The notes below the pieces were generated by a model. The model saw nothing but the letters and a program-made list of their open reading frames with translations. It did not search any database and was not told the origin of the DNA. From a virus, in the IMG/VR virus record IMGVR_UViG_3300019458_000021, positions 124,001 through 188,000 of that record: DNA of 64,000 nt. One strand, given 5' to 3'. Positions 1-9,158 of the stretch are shown one piece after another. Each line of letters starts with the position of its first letter. Position 1 is the first letter of the stretch. A program made the translations under genes and the position numbers.

Positions 1-2
1 AC

Positions 3-488
3 GGCAATCGCTATGATTATAGCAAAGTCGAGTACAAGCGCAGCACTGAAAAAGTCAAGATCTTTTGTCCCTTACATGGTGCGTTTTTACAAGCTCCGGA
101 GAATCACGTTAACCAGAAGCAGCATTGTCCGAAGTGTGCCAATCTTCGTAAAGGAAAGCATGAACGATATAGTTTTCAATGGATGCAACAACGTCCGGAA
201 CGTGCTTATGCACCTGCCTTGTTGTATGTTGTCGACGCTGGCGCTTACATTGAACTGGGAATAAAAACGACAAGCGTAATGCCTATGAAACACAAGCTGT
301 TACACTTGCTTTACCTGTCTCTCAAAGATGCGTATCTGCTCCAGGACAAAATTGAAAAAGCACTTGAGAGTCATCGCCACGAGACGTATGATATTTACGC
401 TGAAAAATCAAAGCGTTGGAACAACAAAAAACATGTACTCGAAACTCTGCAGGAAATTTTACCGAAACCCGAGTACCCTTATAAATAA
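3..488 (+). CDS. Putative homing endonuclease, GIY-YIG-like with zinc-ribbon N-terminus (5' partial)
   Basis: The open frame enters from the left edge and its start lies outside the window. The first visible part has the pattern YDYSKVEY, then CPLHG, then HCPKC, which is the treble-clef/zinc-ribbon type DNA-binding module (DUF723-like) found in phage homing endonucleases. Further on, a LYVV...YIELGI stretch followed by a helical segment resembles a degenerate GIY-YIG (T5orf172-like) nuclease core. The usual catalytic arginine after the GI motif is not obvious, so it may be inactive. It ends just where an exact TATAAATA late-promoter motif begins. Family assignment is from motif recognition only. 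Confidence 0.5.
   Translation, partial: GNRYDYSKVEYKRSTEKVKIFCPLHGAFLQAPENHVNQKQHCPKCANLRKGKHERYSFQWMQQRPERAYAPALLYVVDAGAYIELGIKTTSVMPMKHKLLHLLYLSLKDAYLLQDKIEKALESHRHETYDIYAEKSKRWNNKKHVLETLQEILPKPEYPYK
480..487 (+). promoter_or_regulatory. T4-type late promoter, exact TATAAATA
   Basis: This is an exact match to the T4 late -10 octamer. It overlaps the stop codon of the endonuclease gene and lies 36 bases before the start of the next structural gene. Confidence 0.7.
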
Positions 489-522
489 GTCTGCAGTTCA
501 TTTTATCTAAGGAGAAGAACTA

Positions 523-2310
523 ATGTTGAACGTACCAGCACCTTTCGTACCTCTTGATGTAAGTTGGAACCGTATTGCTGAAAATACGCTTCTACTTCGT
601 GCATCAGCGGGTTACGCACATATCAAATTTGGTCCTAACTTCCCTGGTGGTAGCAGCACCCCGACAGGACTCGCGAACGACGCAACAGTATACACAGCAA
701 CAGTTCGTATCGATGGTACAAACCGTGCAGTGTCTATCGTTGGTTCCGCAGCACAAACATTCACGACACTGATGACAGAACTCAACACAGACCTCAGCAC
801 ATGGTCGACTGTTGTTCTCGATGGTGATACAATCAAAATCACGAGCTTGACGACAGGTGCAACAAGTGCAGTGTTTGTTTCCGACTCTGGTGCAAACTTC
901 TTGTTTGCAAGTCTCCGAGGCACCGGTTCGCAGAAGTTTGGCGTTACCGACTACGACTCCACACGCGGCTGGTTCAATATTGCAGCTTCTACAAACCGTG
1001 TTGGTACAAGTGTTCGTGGTAACTCACAGTACCTTCGTTGGGACAAGATGCGTGACTTCACAAACATGCAGGAAGATATTTCTGACCTTATCGACGCGTT
1101 CTTGGCAGCGGCAGCAGCAAACACGAACGTTAAGTGGCAGAATGCAGCTGCAGGTATTGTGGTTCCGACAGGCCTTCCAAATGCTGATACAAGCACAGGT
1201 TTGCTCCGCACAACGATTTACCAGTTGCGCGTCAACTTGAACGGTGCAGGTAACGTAACAGTGTTCATTGACTTGAACATTCCACAAACAACCGGCGTTT
1301 CATTCAACAACCTTGTTGCCGCATTGAACACAGGTCTGAAGACAGCTGGTCTTGCAGTTGAAGCAGTATGGCGTCCTGGTTACAGCGCTACTGTTCCACC
1401 AGCAATTGTGTTCACAGCATTCCCTGTTAACACAGCATTCACAGCAACATCAACAGGTGCGGTCCTTCAAGGAACCACATCCTCGATCGTTCTAACGGAT
1501 GGTGCAACAAACGGTATCGTTGCCGCACTTGCAGCATTTGGTGGTGCAATTGACGCAGCAGCTGAAGGTTTTGGCTGGGTTGATTTCCATCGCGTAAATG
1601 CAGCAGCAGTTTTGCCAGCAACAGTTCCTGGTGTTGCAGCTGGTAGTTATGACTTTACAGTCACAACAGAAGACGGTGCCTTCGATGTAACGGTTGTACT
1701 TGCAGGCGGTGAAACAATGACAGCAATTGCTGCATTGATGCAAACTGCTCTTCAAACAGCAACAGGTGAAGCTGAACTGGTTACTGCAGTTGGTAGCAAG
1801 TTCCTGTTCGTTAACGACGATGCAGGTTTCAATTCCGGCATCTCTGTGACAATTCCAACAGCTGGTTTAAACTCAGACCTGTTCCAGGCAATTGCAACAG
1901 CGCTCGACACAACTGTTGGTAGCATCACAACCCTGCACACGTTCTCTGGTGATGGTTGGGCAACACCTGGTGTTGACGGAACAACCAACTTGGCATTCCC
2001 AAAAACCTACAACGGTGTTGTGTACAACAACTGGTTGGAATTTTTGGCACGCTCGCCAATTGGCGGTCGTTTGTCAATGCAGTTTGCATTCGGTCCAACA
2101 GGATATGGTCCTCTGTTCACAAGTGATGGTGGTTCCGCATTCGAGAAGGAACTTCGTCCAGCATCTCGTGGCCAGTGTATCTACGGTCAGTTGTACTGGG
2201 ATGGTGCAGCATACCGCTACTTCGTGGCAGGCGATTCTAGCCGTGTAGCAGCAGATGACATCAGCGCAGGTACAAACAACCCACCGCAAGCTGACGACAA
2301 CGGTCTGTAA
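523..2310 (+). CDS. Virion structural protein with three copies of a repeated beta-domain
   Basis: A 595-residue protein starting after a strong AAGGAGA ribosome site and a TATAAATA late promoter, at the head of the neck/tail block, so it is almost certainly a virion component. Its main visible feature is a repeated module at residues about 48-130, 216-325 and 362-465: a Tyr/Phe-rich strand, VDG or NLNG, a turn, then T-x-x-TL-x-x-x-LN-x-x-L, then TTG and VF/VI. The same module occurs inside the tail sheath gene and a fibre gene in this window. No enzymatic motif is seen. It could be a neck, collar or head-decoration protein, but the exact role is unknown. Confidence 0.6.
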   Translation: MLNVPAPFVPLDVSWNRIAENTLLLRASAGYAHIKFGPNFPGGSSTPTGLANDATVYTATVRIDGTNRAVSIVGSAAQTFTTLMTELNTDLSTWSTVVLDGDTIKITSLTTGATSAVFVSDSGANFLFASLRGTGSQKFGVTDYDSTRGWFNIAASTNRVGTSVRGNSQYLRWDKMRDFTNMQEDISDLIDAFLAAAAANTNVKWQNAAAGIVVPTGLPNADTSTGLLRTTIYQLRVNLNGAGNVTVFIDLNIPQTTGVSFNNLVAALNTGLKTAGLAVEAVWRPGYSATVPPAIVFTAFPVNTAFTATSTGAVLQGTTSSIVLTDGATNGIVAALAAFGGAIDAAAEGFGWVDFHRVNAAAVLPATVPGVAAGSYDFTVTTEDGAFDVTVVLAGGETMTAIAALMQTALQTATGEAELVTAVGSKFLFVNDDAGFNSGISVTIPTAGLNSDLFQAIATALDTTVGSITTLHTFSGDGWATPGVDGTTNLAFPKTYNGVVYNNWLEFLARSPIGGRLSMQFAFGPTGYGPLFTSDGGSAFEKELRPASRGQCIYGQLYWDGAAYRYFVAGDSSRVAADDISAGTNNPPQADDNGL

Positions 2311-2328
2311 TCGTCGGATTCACAAGGG

Positions 2329-2336
2329 CATAAATA
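2329..2336 (+). promoter_or_regulatory. Late promoter-like CATAAATA
   Basis: One mismatch to T4 TATAAATA. It lies immediately before the hairpin terminator and the gp14-like gene. Confidence 0.55.
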
Positions 2337-2337
2337 G

Positions 2338-2368
2338 GGGTTGGAAGATTACTCTTCCAACCCTTTTT
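2338..2368 (+). terminator. Rho-independent terminator
   Basis: A perfect 11-bp stem (GGGTTGGAAGA / TCTTCCAACCC) with a TTAC loop is followed by five T. It separates the first structural gene from the gp14-like gene. It sits directly downstream of a late promoter octamer, so any transcript starting there must cross it. Confidence 0.85.
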
Positions 2369-2381
2369 GTTTGGAGCATTT

Positions 2382-3989
2382 ATGACCGAAGGTTGCGTAC
2401 CGATCCTTCCACAAGCATTAGATGAGAACGGCAACCCCGTTGACACAACGCTTTGCCCAGCTCCTTCCGATTGGTCTACGTGTCGTCCTTGGGAATTAAC
2501 GACGCAAAGTCGTACACAATGCTACATTGACAGTTTGACTCAAGAAGCTCTAAACATTGCTGGTGCAGATGTCAATGTGTACAAGCTTCTCGGTGTTCAT
2601 GAACAGACAAAACTAGTCGATTTGACGGGTGACGGGAATCCAATTTCCGGTGGCGACTATGCTTTGTTTCCTGCTTCAAATGCTTTCACGGTTTACTCAT
2701 CTGAGTGGCGTTCTGCACAAATTGGGCAAGCAGTTCTTTCCTCTGCATACATTGGTTATGATTTTGGCATCATCAAGATTTCAACAGGGCGCGCTCGTTA
2801 TGGCATCGACACAAGCATTCGCCAACACATTACCACAATTCGAATCAAGCAAGGCAACAATGCAGCGAACCGGATTGTAAAAGCACGTGTTGAACGATCA
2901 GACACAGGCACGGAGTGGTACGGTGTGGCTGTGATCAATCTGCCGAACAACGACGAGCTTAATACAATCCATTTCAAGCACTCTGTTCCAAGTCGCTTTT
3001 GGCGTCTCCGTCCGCTTGCCTTTGCAGGGGATACTTGCGACTGGTGGACGGTCAAAGCGCTAGAAATGTTTGACTACATGGCAACAGCACAAAACAACAT
3101 TCAGGACAAAGTGTTGATGGAGAACCGTGATCGAGACTACGCAAAATCGTTTGTTAAGCTCAAAGGCTATTACGATCTTGTATCAGTTGCAACAGAGTTG
3201 TCAAAGTTTGGTATCGAGATTCCAACGTCAACCTATCAGATCAAAGTGAACTTCAACTCGACCGTTGCGAAGTTGGGACGACCGATTGTTATTGGTGATA
3301 TCATCGAACTCCCGAGTGAAACACAGTACACTCCTGACTTGCGTCCTGTCAAGCGTTGGTTGGAAGTGACAGATGTATCGTGGGATCCCGGTTCATATAC
3401 ACCAGGTTGGCAACCAACACTGTTGCTCGTAACAACACAGCCAGCAATGGCAACACAAGAGACACAAGACATTTTTGGCGACCTTGCTAAGCAAGTTGAC
3501 AGTTCGGGCCTGTTCAACAACGACGACGGCAACAATCCTGTCTGGCAAGACTACAGCACAGTTGATCAAACGATCCACAACGAAGCGCTAACCGCAGTTG
3601 CGGAACGAGGCCGTGAAGGATCGAATGTAGTTCGCCAGTTCGAACAAGCAGAACTCGACACGGCAACTTCAGAAGGATTTCCGCACCTCAACAAGATTGG
3701 CTTGAATCCAACAGGATTGTACGTCGAAGACGCAATCCCTGCAAATAATGCACCTTATACACAAGGTCCAGACTTTCCTCTTACTCCTGTAAATGGTGAT
3801 TATCACCGACTGGTGTATGAAGGATTAGCAATGGATGTTCCCGCTCGTTTGTACCGTTGGTCGACTGCAAAGGGACGGTGGATTTATGAAGAAACAGACC
3901 GTCGAGCTGAATTCAATGATGAAAAGGCAAGACTGGACGAATACTTAACATCGCCAGCTGCCACCTCAGCAAGGAAGATTGGACAATGA
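2382..3989 (+). CDS. gp14: Neck protein, gp14-like, with a discoidin-like insertion
   Basis: The start is ATG at 2382, 5 bases after GGAG. An in-frame TTG at 2367 lies inside the terminator and is unlikely. The 535-residue protein is much longer than T4 gp14 (256). Residues about 265-390 carry the neck-like part (IGDIIELPSE, then W-x-E-V-T-D). Residues about 95-240 look like an F5/8 type C (discoidin) beta-sandwich: FPASNAF, W-R-S-A-Q-I-G, then RFWRLRPLA and a terminal ALEMFD. Discoidin domains usually bind sugars, so the neck may carry a glycan-binding decoration. The assignment is supported by position directly before gp15, gp18 and gp19. The C-terminal 120 residues are unassigned. Confidence 0.6.
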   Translation: MTEGCVPILPQALDENGNPVDTTLCPAPSDWSTCRPWELTTQSRTQCYIDSLTQEALNIAGADVNVYKLLGVHEQTKLVDLTGDGNPISGGDYALFPASNAFTVYSSEWRSAQIGQAVLSSAYIGYDFGIIKISTGRARYGIDTSIRQHITTIRIKQGNNAANRIVKARVERSDTGTEWYGVAVINLPNNDELNTIHFKHSVPSRFWRLRPLAFAGDTCDWWTVKALEMFDYMATAQNNIQDKVLMENRDRDYAKSFVKLKGYYDLVSVATELSKFGIEIPTSTYQIKVNFNSTVAKLGRPIVIGDIIELPSETQYTPDLRPVKRWLEVTDVSWDPGSYTPGWQPTLLLVTTQPAMATQETQDIFGDLAKQVDSSGLFNNDDGNNPVWQDYSTVDQTIHNEALTAVAERGREGSNVVRQFEQAELDTATSEGFPHLNKIGLNPTGLYVEDAIPANNAPYTQGPDFPLTPVNGDYHRLVYEGLAMDVPARLYRWSTAKGRWIYEETDRRAEFNDEKARLDEYLTSPAATSARKIGQ

Positions 3990-4840
3990 CAAACTACTAT
4001 CAGACAACAGAATCATCTGGACGTCCTGACAAAGCGTACTATTATGATCATCAGTTCCGCAGCTATGTACTGCAATTTATGGCTATCTTTTCAGGTCTGC
4101 AAGTTCGTGTCGGAAAGCGTGCCACAGGGGAAGCTGTTCCAGTAACAGATTGTGAAGGCCAGGTGACAGAGGAACCAATCATCGCGGAAGATCGATTGAT
4201 TAGTGTGCCGATTCACTATGGACACGCTGATCGAGTTGTCGCTGCAATTCTTGCTGAAAACACTCAGAACAAAGTCCTTCGCTTGCCAGTGCTTTCGGCT
4301 TACGTTTCTGGACTGGATTTTCTTACGAACTACCAAGCTGGTATTGGCACAGAGCGCCGACAAGCATACTTACCGACCCAGGGATTGATTCCTGATGATA
4401 TTAAAGTTGTCTACCAACGTCGCGCATTCCCGTTTGAGTTGACGTTCGATCTCAACATTTACGCAAGCAACACAGACCAGCATTTTCAGATCCTTGAACA
4501 GATCTTGATGGTGTTTGACCCAATGCTGCAAATTCAGACGAGTGACGGATTATTTGACATGGGACAAATCACACACGTAGCGCTCACGAGCATGTCTCTC
4601 GACACGAATTATCCAATTGGTACAGATCGTCGAATCATCCAAAGTACCCTAACGTTTAAGATGCCAGTTTACCTGCAATCTCCGGCAGATGTCCGTAAGA
4701 ACTTCATCCAGAAAATTTATGCACGAGTTGGAGCGGTGAGTTCGACGGCTGGTAACAGCTTTGATATCATTGCAGAACTTGACGCGCAGGGCATAAATTA
4801 CGAGCTTTTGATGAGCATTGACGACTTGACCGTCACGTAA
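3986..4840 (+). CDS. gp15: Tail completion / sheath stabilizer protein gp15
   Basis: In T4 this protein forms the hexameric ring capping the completed tail tube and sheath and joins tail to head. Here it has 284 residues (T4: 272). The N-terminal YYYDHQFRSYVLQFMAIFS segment matches the gp15 opening (YFYN..FRRY..LMGDLFS). It is followed by RLISVPIHYG and later VVYQRRAFPFELTFDLNIYA, as in gp15 (IRVPITYA...MIYELSIFTRY). It starts within the stop of the neck gene (ATGA overlap), implying coupled translation, and precedes gp18 as in T4. Confidence 0.85.
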   Translation: MTNYYQTTESSGRPDKAYYYDHQFRSYVLQFMAIFSGLQVRVGKRATGEAVPVTDCEGQVTEEPIIAEDRLISVPIHYGHADRVVAAILAENTQNKVLRLPVLSAYVSGLDFLTNYQAGIGTERRQAYLPTQGLIPDDIKVVYQRRAFPFELTFDLNIYASNTDQHFQILEQILMVFDPMLQIQTSDGLFDMGQITHVALTSMSLDTNYPIGTDRRIIQSTLTFKMPVYLQSPADVRKNFIQKIYARVGAVSSTAGNSFDIIAELDAQGINYELLMSIDDLTVT

Positions 4841-4868
4841 GTTTTTCCACCGTGTCAGGGCACTATTT

Positions 4869-4876
4869 CATAAATA
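4869..4876 (+). promoter_or_regulatory. Late promoter-like CATAAATA
   Basis: One mismatch to the T4 late octamer, in the gap between gp15 and the tail sheath gene, 35 bases before the sheath start. Confidence 0.6.
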
Positions 4877-4910
4877 TCCTCAACAAGCACAGCAGTTTAA
4901 GGAGATTTCT

Positions 4911-7058
4911 ATGGCAACACTCGTTAGCCCAGGCGTAAGCGTAACCATTACGGATGAGAGCTTTTTCATCCCGGCTGCGGCTTTGACAGTTCCACTGCTT
5001 TTCATCGCTACTGCAGATGAAAAGAAACAGCCAGACGGCGTAACGGATGCTCCAGGCACCTTTGAAAGCAACGTTATTCGTACTGTCACATCGCTTCAGC
5101 AGAGCACACAACTCTATGGTATTCCGCGCTTTTTGGAAGATGAACAAGGATTGCCACTCAATGGCGATGCCCGTAACGAATACGGTCTTTTCGCTCTGAA
5201 TCAGTTTCTCGGCATTGGTGACCTCGCATACGTTATTCGTGCAAACGTCAACTTAAACGACAACCTCGATGATCTCCGCACTCTGTGGGATCAGAAAATG
5301 CAAGAAGCAAGTTTTGTTCTCGAGAACATCACTGCACAATTCATTTCTGAATACAACACAGTAAACGGTTACACACCGTCGTCAGGTGCAACATCAGGAT
5401 ATCAAGAAGCAGTTTTCGCTGCAGCAACGATCCTTCCAGCAACTGCTACAGGTCTTGTTGCTTTGACGACATACAGCTTCCAAGCAGTCGTTGATGGTGT
5501 AACATTTAACGGTTCGTTCCTTGGATCTGCTGCGTCAACGTTTGGTACATTGCTGACACAGATCAACACAATTCTTGGTGGTGTAGCTATCGCGTCGTTC
5601 TTCAATGGCGTAACACCTGCTCCAGTTGGCCCAGCAAACAGGATTCGCATTACAAGTGCAACTACTGGTCTGACATCAACAGTTGTGATTGACACAGCGT
5701 TTGTGGGCTTCGGTCCTAACGTATTCCCAGCATTGGTTGGTCCACCAGCATTCGTTACTTTGGGTCCGCAGGTGCGTGGTGACACACTGTTCAAGTACAC
5801 GGTAACTTCTGCAGAACTGCTTTCGTTGACAGAACAAGCAACAGCGTTCATCTGGGAAATGTTCTCGTTCAGCCGCGGTGTTCCGCCGCTGCATGACGAC
5901 TTCATGGATAACCACACATCGAGCCCACTTCCAGTGTTTCCGAACGGCTACGATCAGCCGCCTGTTCCGCCTGGTTATCTTGGTTTCCAAGGTATTGAAG
6001 CCGCTTGGGTTGCAGGTAATTTGGGATCGACGCCTGGTCGTGAAGACGAATGGACACCAACAGAAGCATCGAACACATTACTTGGTGCGGCAGATGATTT
6101 CAAATTCACGACTGAATTCTTGAACAAGACCGCGCTTGGCGCTAACGATGCAGCCCGTCGCGTTGCAATTGTGACCGCTCTGCAAGCATCGATCAACAGC
6201 AACACAGACATTCGTGGTGAAACATTCGAGTACAACCTGATCCTCTGCCCAGGTTACTGGGAAACCGTTGATGAGTTGAACAACCTCGTCATCGACATTC
6301 AAGAAGAGGCTATGGTTATTGCTGACACACCATTCAGTATGGATCCAGATCAAGTCGTAGCATGGGCTGCGACAACCGGTCGCACGCAAACACGTGATGT
6401 AGCATACTATTACCCACATGGCCTTGCATCGAACCTTGACGGCAAGAACGTATTCATTGCTGCTTCTGGTACAGCTCTTCGCACGATTGTGTTCAGCGAT
6501 GAAACAGCTGAGATCTGGTTTGCTCCAGCAGGTACTCGTCGTGGTCAGGTTTCCGGTGTAACAGATGTTGGTTACGTAACCGGCACACTTGGCACACCAA
6601 CAACATTCACACCAGTGGCTCTTAACCAGGGACAGCGTGATAACCTGTACAAGTACTTCACCAACGTCAACCCGATCGTGTTCTTCCCAGGCCGAGGCAT
6701 TCTAGTGTGGGGTCAGAAAACATCGGCACCAGATGCAAGCGCACTCGACCGTATCAATGTCATGCGTCTTGTCATGTATATCAAGCGTCAGCTTCGTAAG
6801 AACACAATGAGCTTCGTGTTCGAACCGAACGACCAACTGACCCGTGACAACTTAAAGGCAATGGTTGATGCATTCCTTGGTGATCTGATCGTCAAGCGTG
6901 GTCTGTTCGACTTCGCTACGGTTTGCGATGAAAGCAACAACACTCCAGATCGTATCGATAGAAACGAGATGTACATCGACGTAGCATTGAAGCCGGTGCG
7001 TGCAGCCGAATTCATCTACATCCCACTACGTATCGTTTCCACGGGAGCTCAGATCTAA
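4911..7058 (+). CDS. gp18: Tail sheath protein gp18
   Basis: The contractile sheath subunit, 715 residues (T4: 659). The N-terminus VSPGVSVTITDES is typical of sheath proteins. The C-terminal third carries the conserved core: FFPGRGILVWGQKT, then INVMRLVMYIKRQLRK, then FEPND and ending with PLRIVSTGAQI. Residues about 175-275 are an insertion with the same beta-module that is tripled in the gene at 523 and appears in the fibre gene at 36661; it probably projects from the sheath surface. An AAGGAGA ribosome site and a late-promoter motif precede it. Confidence 0.95.
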   Translation: MATLVSPGVSVTITDESFFIPAAALTVPLLFIATADEKKQPDGVTDAPGTFESNVIRTVTSLQQSTQLYGIPRFLEDEQGLPLNGDARNEYGLFALNQFLGIGDLAYVIRANVNLNDNLDDLRTLWDQKMQEASFVLENITAQFISEYNTVNGYTPSSGATSGYQEAVFAAATILPATATGLVALTTYSFQAVVDGVTFNGSFLGSAASTFGTLLTQINTILGGVAIASFFNGVTPAPVGPANRIRITSATTGLTSTVVIDTAFVGFGPNVFPALVGPPAFVTLGPQVRGDTLFKYTVTSAELLSLTEQATAFIWEMFSFSRGVPPLHDDFMDNHTSSPLPVFPNGYDQPPVPPGYLGFQGIEAAWVAGNLGSTPGREDEWTPTEASNTLLGAADDFKFTTEFLNKTALGANDAARRVAIVTALQASINSNTDIRGETFEYNLILCPGYWETVDELNNLVIDIQEEAMVIADTPFSMDPDQVVAWAATTGRTQTRDVAYYYPHGLASNLDGKNVFIAASGTALRTIVFSDETAEIWFAPAGTRRGQVSGVTDVGYVTGTLGTPTTFTPVALNQGQRDNLYKYFTNVNPIVFFPGRGILVWGQKTSAPDASALDRINVMRLVMYIKRQLRKNTMSFVFEPNDQLTRDNLKAMVDAFLGDLIVKRGLFDFATVCDESNNTPDRIDRNEMYIDVALKPVRAAEFIYIPLRIVSTGAQI

Positions 7059-7064
7059 TAAATA
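7057..7064 (+). promoter_or_regulatory. Late promoter-like AATAAATA
   Basis: Overlaps the sheath stop codon and lies 22 bases before the tail tube start. Weaker match (AATAAATA). Confidence 0.45.
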
Positions 7065-7085
7065 GGCTAAACTAAGGAGAGCAGC

Positions 7086-7679
7086 GTGTCAACCATTAAC
7101 GATATCGGTATTCCTGGTGTAGGAAGTGGTATCCTACACCCAAAACACAAGAACCGTTGGCGTGTAACGTTCGCCAATATGGGCGGCGGAACAGACAGTC
7201 AACCAGTTTCGATGCAGGCTATTCGTTTCATGCGTCCGAAACTGAACTTCGCCGAAATCGAACTCCACCGTTACAACTCAATCGCGTACATTGCAGGTAA
7301 ACACTCGTGGGATCCAATCACATTTGTGCTACAAGATGACGTGACAGGTACTGCTTCCGCTGTTCTCAACACACAATTCCAAGCACAGCAGTGGTTGATT
7401 GGTGCAGAAGGTCAATGGTTGGCAACAGCAGGTGAGGGTTCGCTATACAAGTTCGTTACATATTGCGACATGCTCGACGGTAACGATCAGGTGATTGAAA
7501 AGTGGACGATTGAAGGTTGCTGGATTCAAGCCGGTAACTGGGGTGAACTCGACTACTCGACAGGCGATCCTATTGAACTTGAAATGACAATCCGCTTCGA
7601 CCACGCACGTCAAGTCCTTGGTGGTTACCAGCAAGGTCCAGGTGTTGCAACTGGTGGTGCAGGTCGTACAAACGGTTAA
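7086..7679 (+). CDS. gp19: Tail tube protein gp19
   Basis: The major tail tube subunit, 197 residues (T4: 163). It starts with GTG after CTAAGGAGA. Tube-type features are the early NRWRVTFANMG strand, FAEIELHRYNSIAYIAGKHSW, and the C-terminal IEGCWIQAGNWGELDYSTGDPIELEM(T), which matches the 'G-x-W...lDys..d...i..t.RfD' end of gp19 proteins. It directly follows the sheath gene as in T4 and is closed by a strong terminator. Confidence 0.92.
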   Translation: MSTINDIGIPGVGSGILHPKHKNRWRVTFANMGGGTDSQPVSMQAIRFMRPKLNFAEIELHRYNSIAYIAGKHSWDPITFVLQDDVTGTASAVLNTQFQAQQWLIGAEGQWLATAGEGSLYKFVTYCDMLDGNDQVIEKWTIEGCWIQAGNWGELDYSTGDPIELEMTIRFDHARQVLGGYQQGPGVATGGAGRTNG

Positions 7680-7700
7680 TCCATAAGCTAGAACTGCTTA

Positions 7701-7731
7701 GAAAGAGCGGATTTTTCCGCTCTTTCCTTTT
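7701..7731 (+). terminator. Rho-independent terminator after gp19
   Basis: A perfect 10-bp stem (GAAAGAGCGG / CCGCTCTTTC) with an ATTTTT loop and a CTTTTG tail. It ends the sheath/tube transcript. Confidence 0.85.
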
Positions 7732-7739
7732 GATAAATA
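7732..7739 (+). promoter_or_regulatory. Late promoter-like GATAAATA
   Basis: Directly after the terminator and 19 bases before the next start codon, the expected position for restarting late transcription. Confidence 0.6.
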
Positions 7740-7757
7740 CGATCAATAGGAGCAGAA

Positions 7758-9155
7758 ATGGCAAACGACCCACGATTTAACACGCAGTTAGTCAAGCCCT
7801 GTCCACCTTCGTATTTGGGGCGATCTGGTGCTGAGATTGCAAATGCAACCTCCGATGCACGTAAGTTCACAAACGCGGTTGGAAAGGTGGGCGATCTTGA
7901 AGTCCTGAACAATCCTCGAATCTTCGGTTCAAGTGGCTCGCGTGTTGGTCAGGGTCTTCGTACACTAGCGAGTGTTTCAAACTCTGTTCGAACTGGCTGT
8001 GGTGCGCTACCAACTGTTATCGGATCGGCTATTGAATCAACGATTGATAAAGGCGCGAACTGGGTGTTAGAAAACGTTGGTTTTAGCAAGACCCTTGTTG
8101 ACCAAGCTCAGTACTTCAGTCCAGATATTGCGAACCAAGCGTATGGACAAGCGCAGCAAATCTATGAGCAAGTTCGACAAGGAAGCTTTCGTCTTCAAGA
8201 CATTCCAAACGTACTACAAGATTTTCAGAACCTCGAACGACTAGCACGTAACATTTACAATCCGCCTTCGAGCGTTCAATCAAGGTTCCGTGAGTTTTGT
8301 GAAGCATCACCGTACGCGGTCGATCTCGTGTTACGTAAAATGAAGTACAAGTTCTTGTTCCTTGTCCAATTCATTTTCAATGACGGCTATACAGCTCTTG
8401 GCAATGCAAACTTTGCTTTCGTTGTTAAGAACTCTACACTGCCAAAGATGACAATTGAACAAGAAGATGTCAACTACTATAACTTTCGTTCGAAAGTGAT
8501 AACACGAACTCAGTTCGACGAAATGAAGATGGCTTTCCACGACGATGGGTTCAACAATGCGACACGATTTTGGGCTGCCTACCAACGAGCAACGGCACCT
8601 GTTTCTAACTTCGAAAGTTGGGCAGAGCTGTCCCTTGCGGAGGAACAAGGTCTTGACTTCGATCGTGTCAACACACAAGTGAACGAACAGCTGGGTGATG
8701 TTGTTGTTCCTGTAACGGTTTCATCGGCTTCGTTGGGCGCTCTTCAAGGAACGGCAAGAACGATTATCCAAGAGATTCGATTGTATCACCTGTTTGACTG
8801 GGGACGTTTCATGAACGTCTACAAGTTCTTCAATCCTCGTATCACTTTGCTGGAAATGGACAACGTTGATATGGCTGTGAGCGAAATTAACGAAATGAAT
8901 ATCACGTTCAACTTTGACAGTGTGTTCGTCGATACTGACGTGCCAATCGCTGACGAGTTCTATAACATCAAGAGTCAGCAACCGAGCGCGTTCTACCCGA
9001 TCAAGAACGTTACTTCTGGCGCAGAGAGTGGACCGAGCAATATTGGCTTTACATCTGGTCCTATTCCACAAAATCCAGCAGACTGCAACGCAGGCGGCAT
9101 GCAGAATACTACAATTCCGCCAGCTGTTTTGCCGCCGGGTGTCATTCCGGGGTAA
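7758..9155 (+). CDS. Tail tube-related baseplate protein, possibly gp54-like tube initiator
   Basis: A 465-residue protein. Residues about 1-195 are Ala/Gln-rich and helical. Residues about 200-400 have the look of a tube-fold domain: YKFLFLVQFIFNDGY, STLPKMTIEQEDVNYYNFRSKV, TRTQFDEMKMAFHDDG, and later LYHLFDWGRFMNVYKFFNPRI and SEINEMNITFNFDSVFVD. This matches proteins that extend or initiate the tail tube at the baseplate. The C-terminal 60 residues are Pro/Gly/Asn-rich. It follows gp19 behind its own late-promoter motif. Alternative: another tube-fold structural protein specific to this phage group. Confidence 0.5.
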   Translation: MANDPRFNTQLVKPCPPSYLGRSGAEIANATSDARKFTNAVGKVGDLEVLNNPRIFGSSGSRVGQGLRTLASVSNSVRTGCGALPTVIGSAIESTIDKGANWVLENVGFSKTLVDQAQYFSPDIANQAYGQAQQIYEQVRQGSFRLQDIPNVLQDFQNLERLARNIYNPPSSVQSRFREFCEASPYAVDLVLRKMKYKFLFLVQFIFNDGYTALGNANFAFVVKNSTLPKMTIEQEDVNYYNFRSKVITRTQFDEMKMAFHDDGFNNATRFWAAYQRATAPVSNFESWAELSLAEEQGLDFDRVNTQVNEQLGDVVVPVTVSSASLGALQGTARTIIQEIRLYHLFDWGRFMNVYKFFNPRITLLEMDNVDMAVSEINEMNITFNFDSVFVDTDVPIADEFYNIKSQQPSAFYPIKNVTSGAESGPSNIGFTSGPIPQNPADCNAGGMQNTTIPPAVLPPGVIPG

Positions 9156-9158
9156 TAT

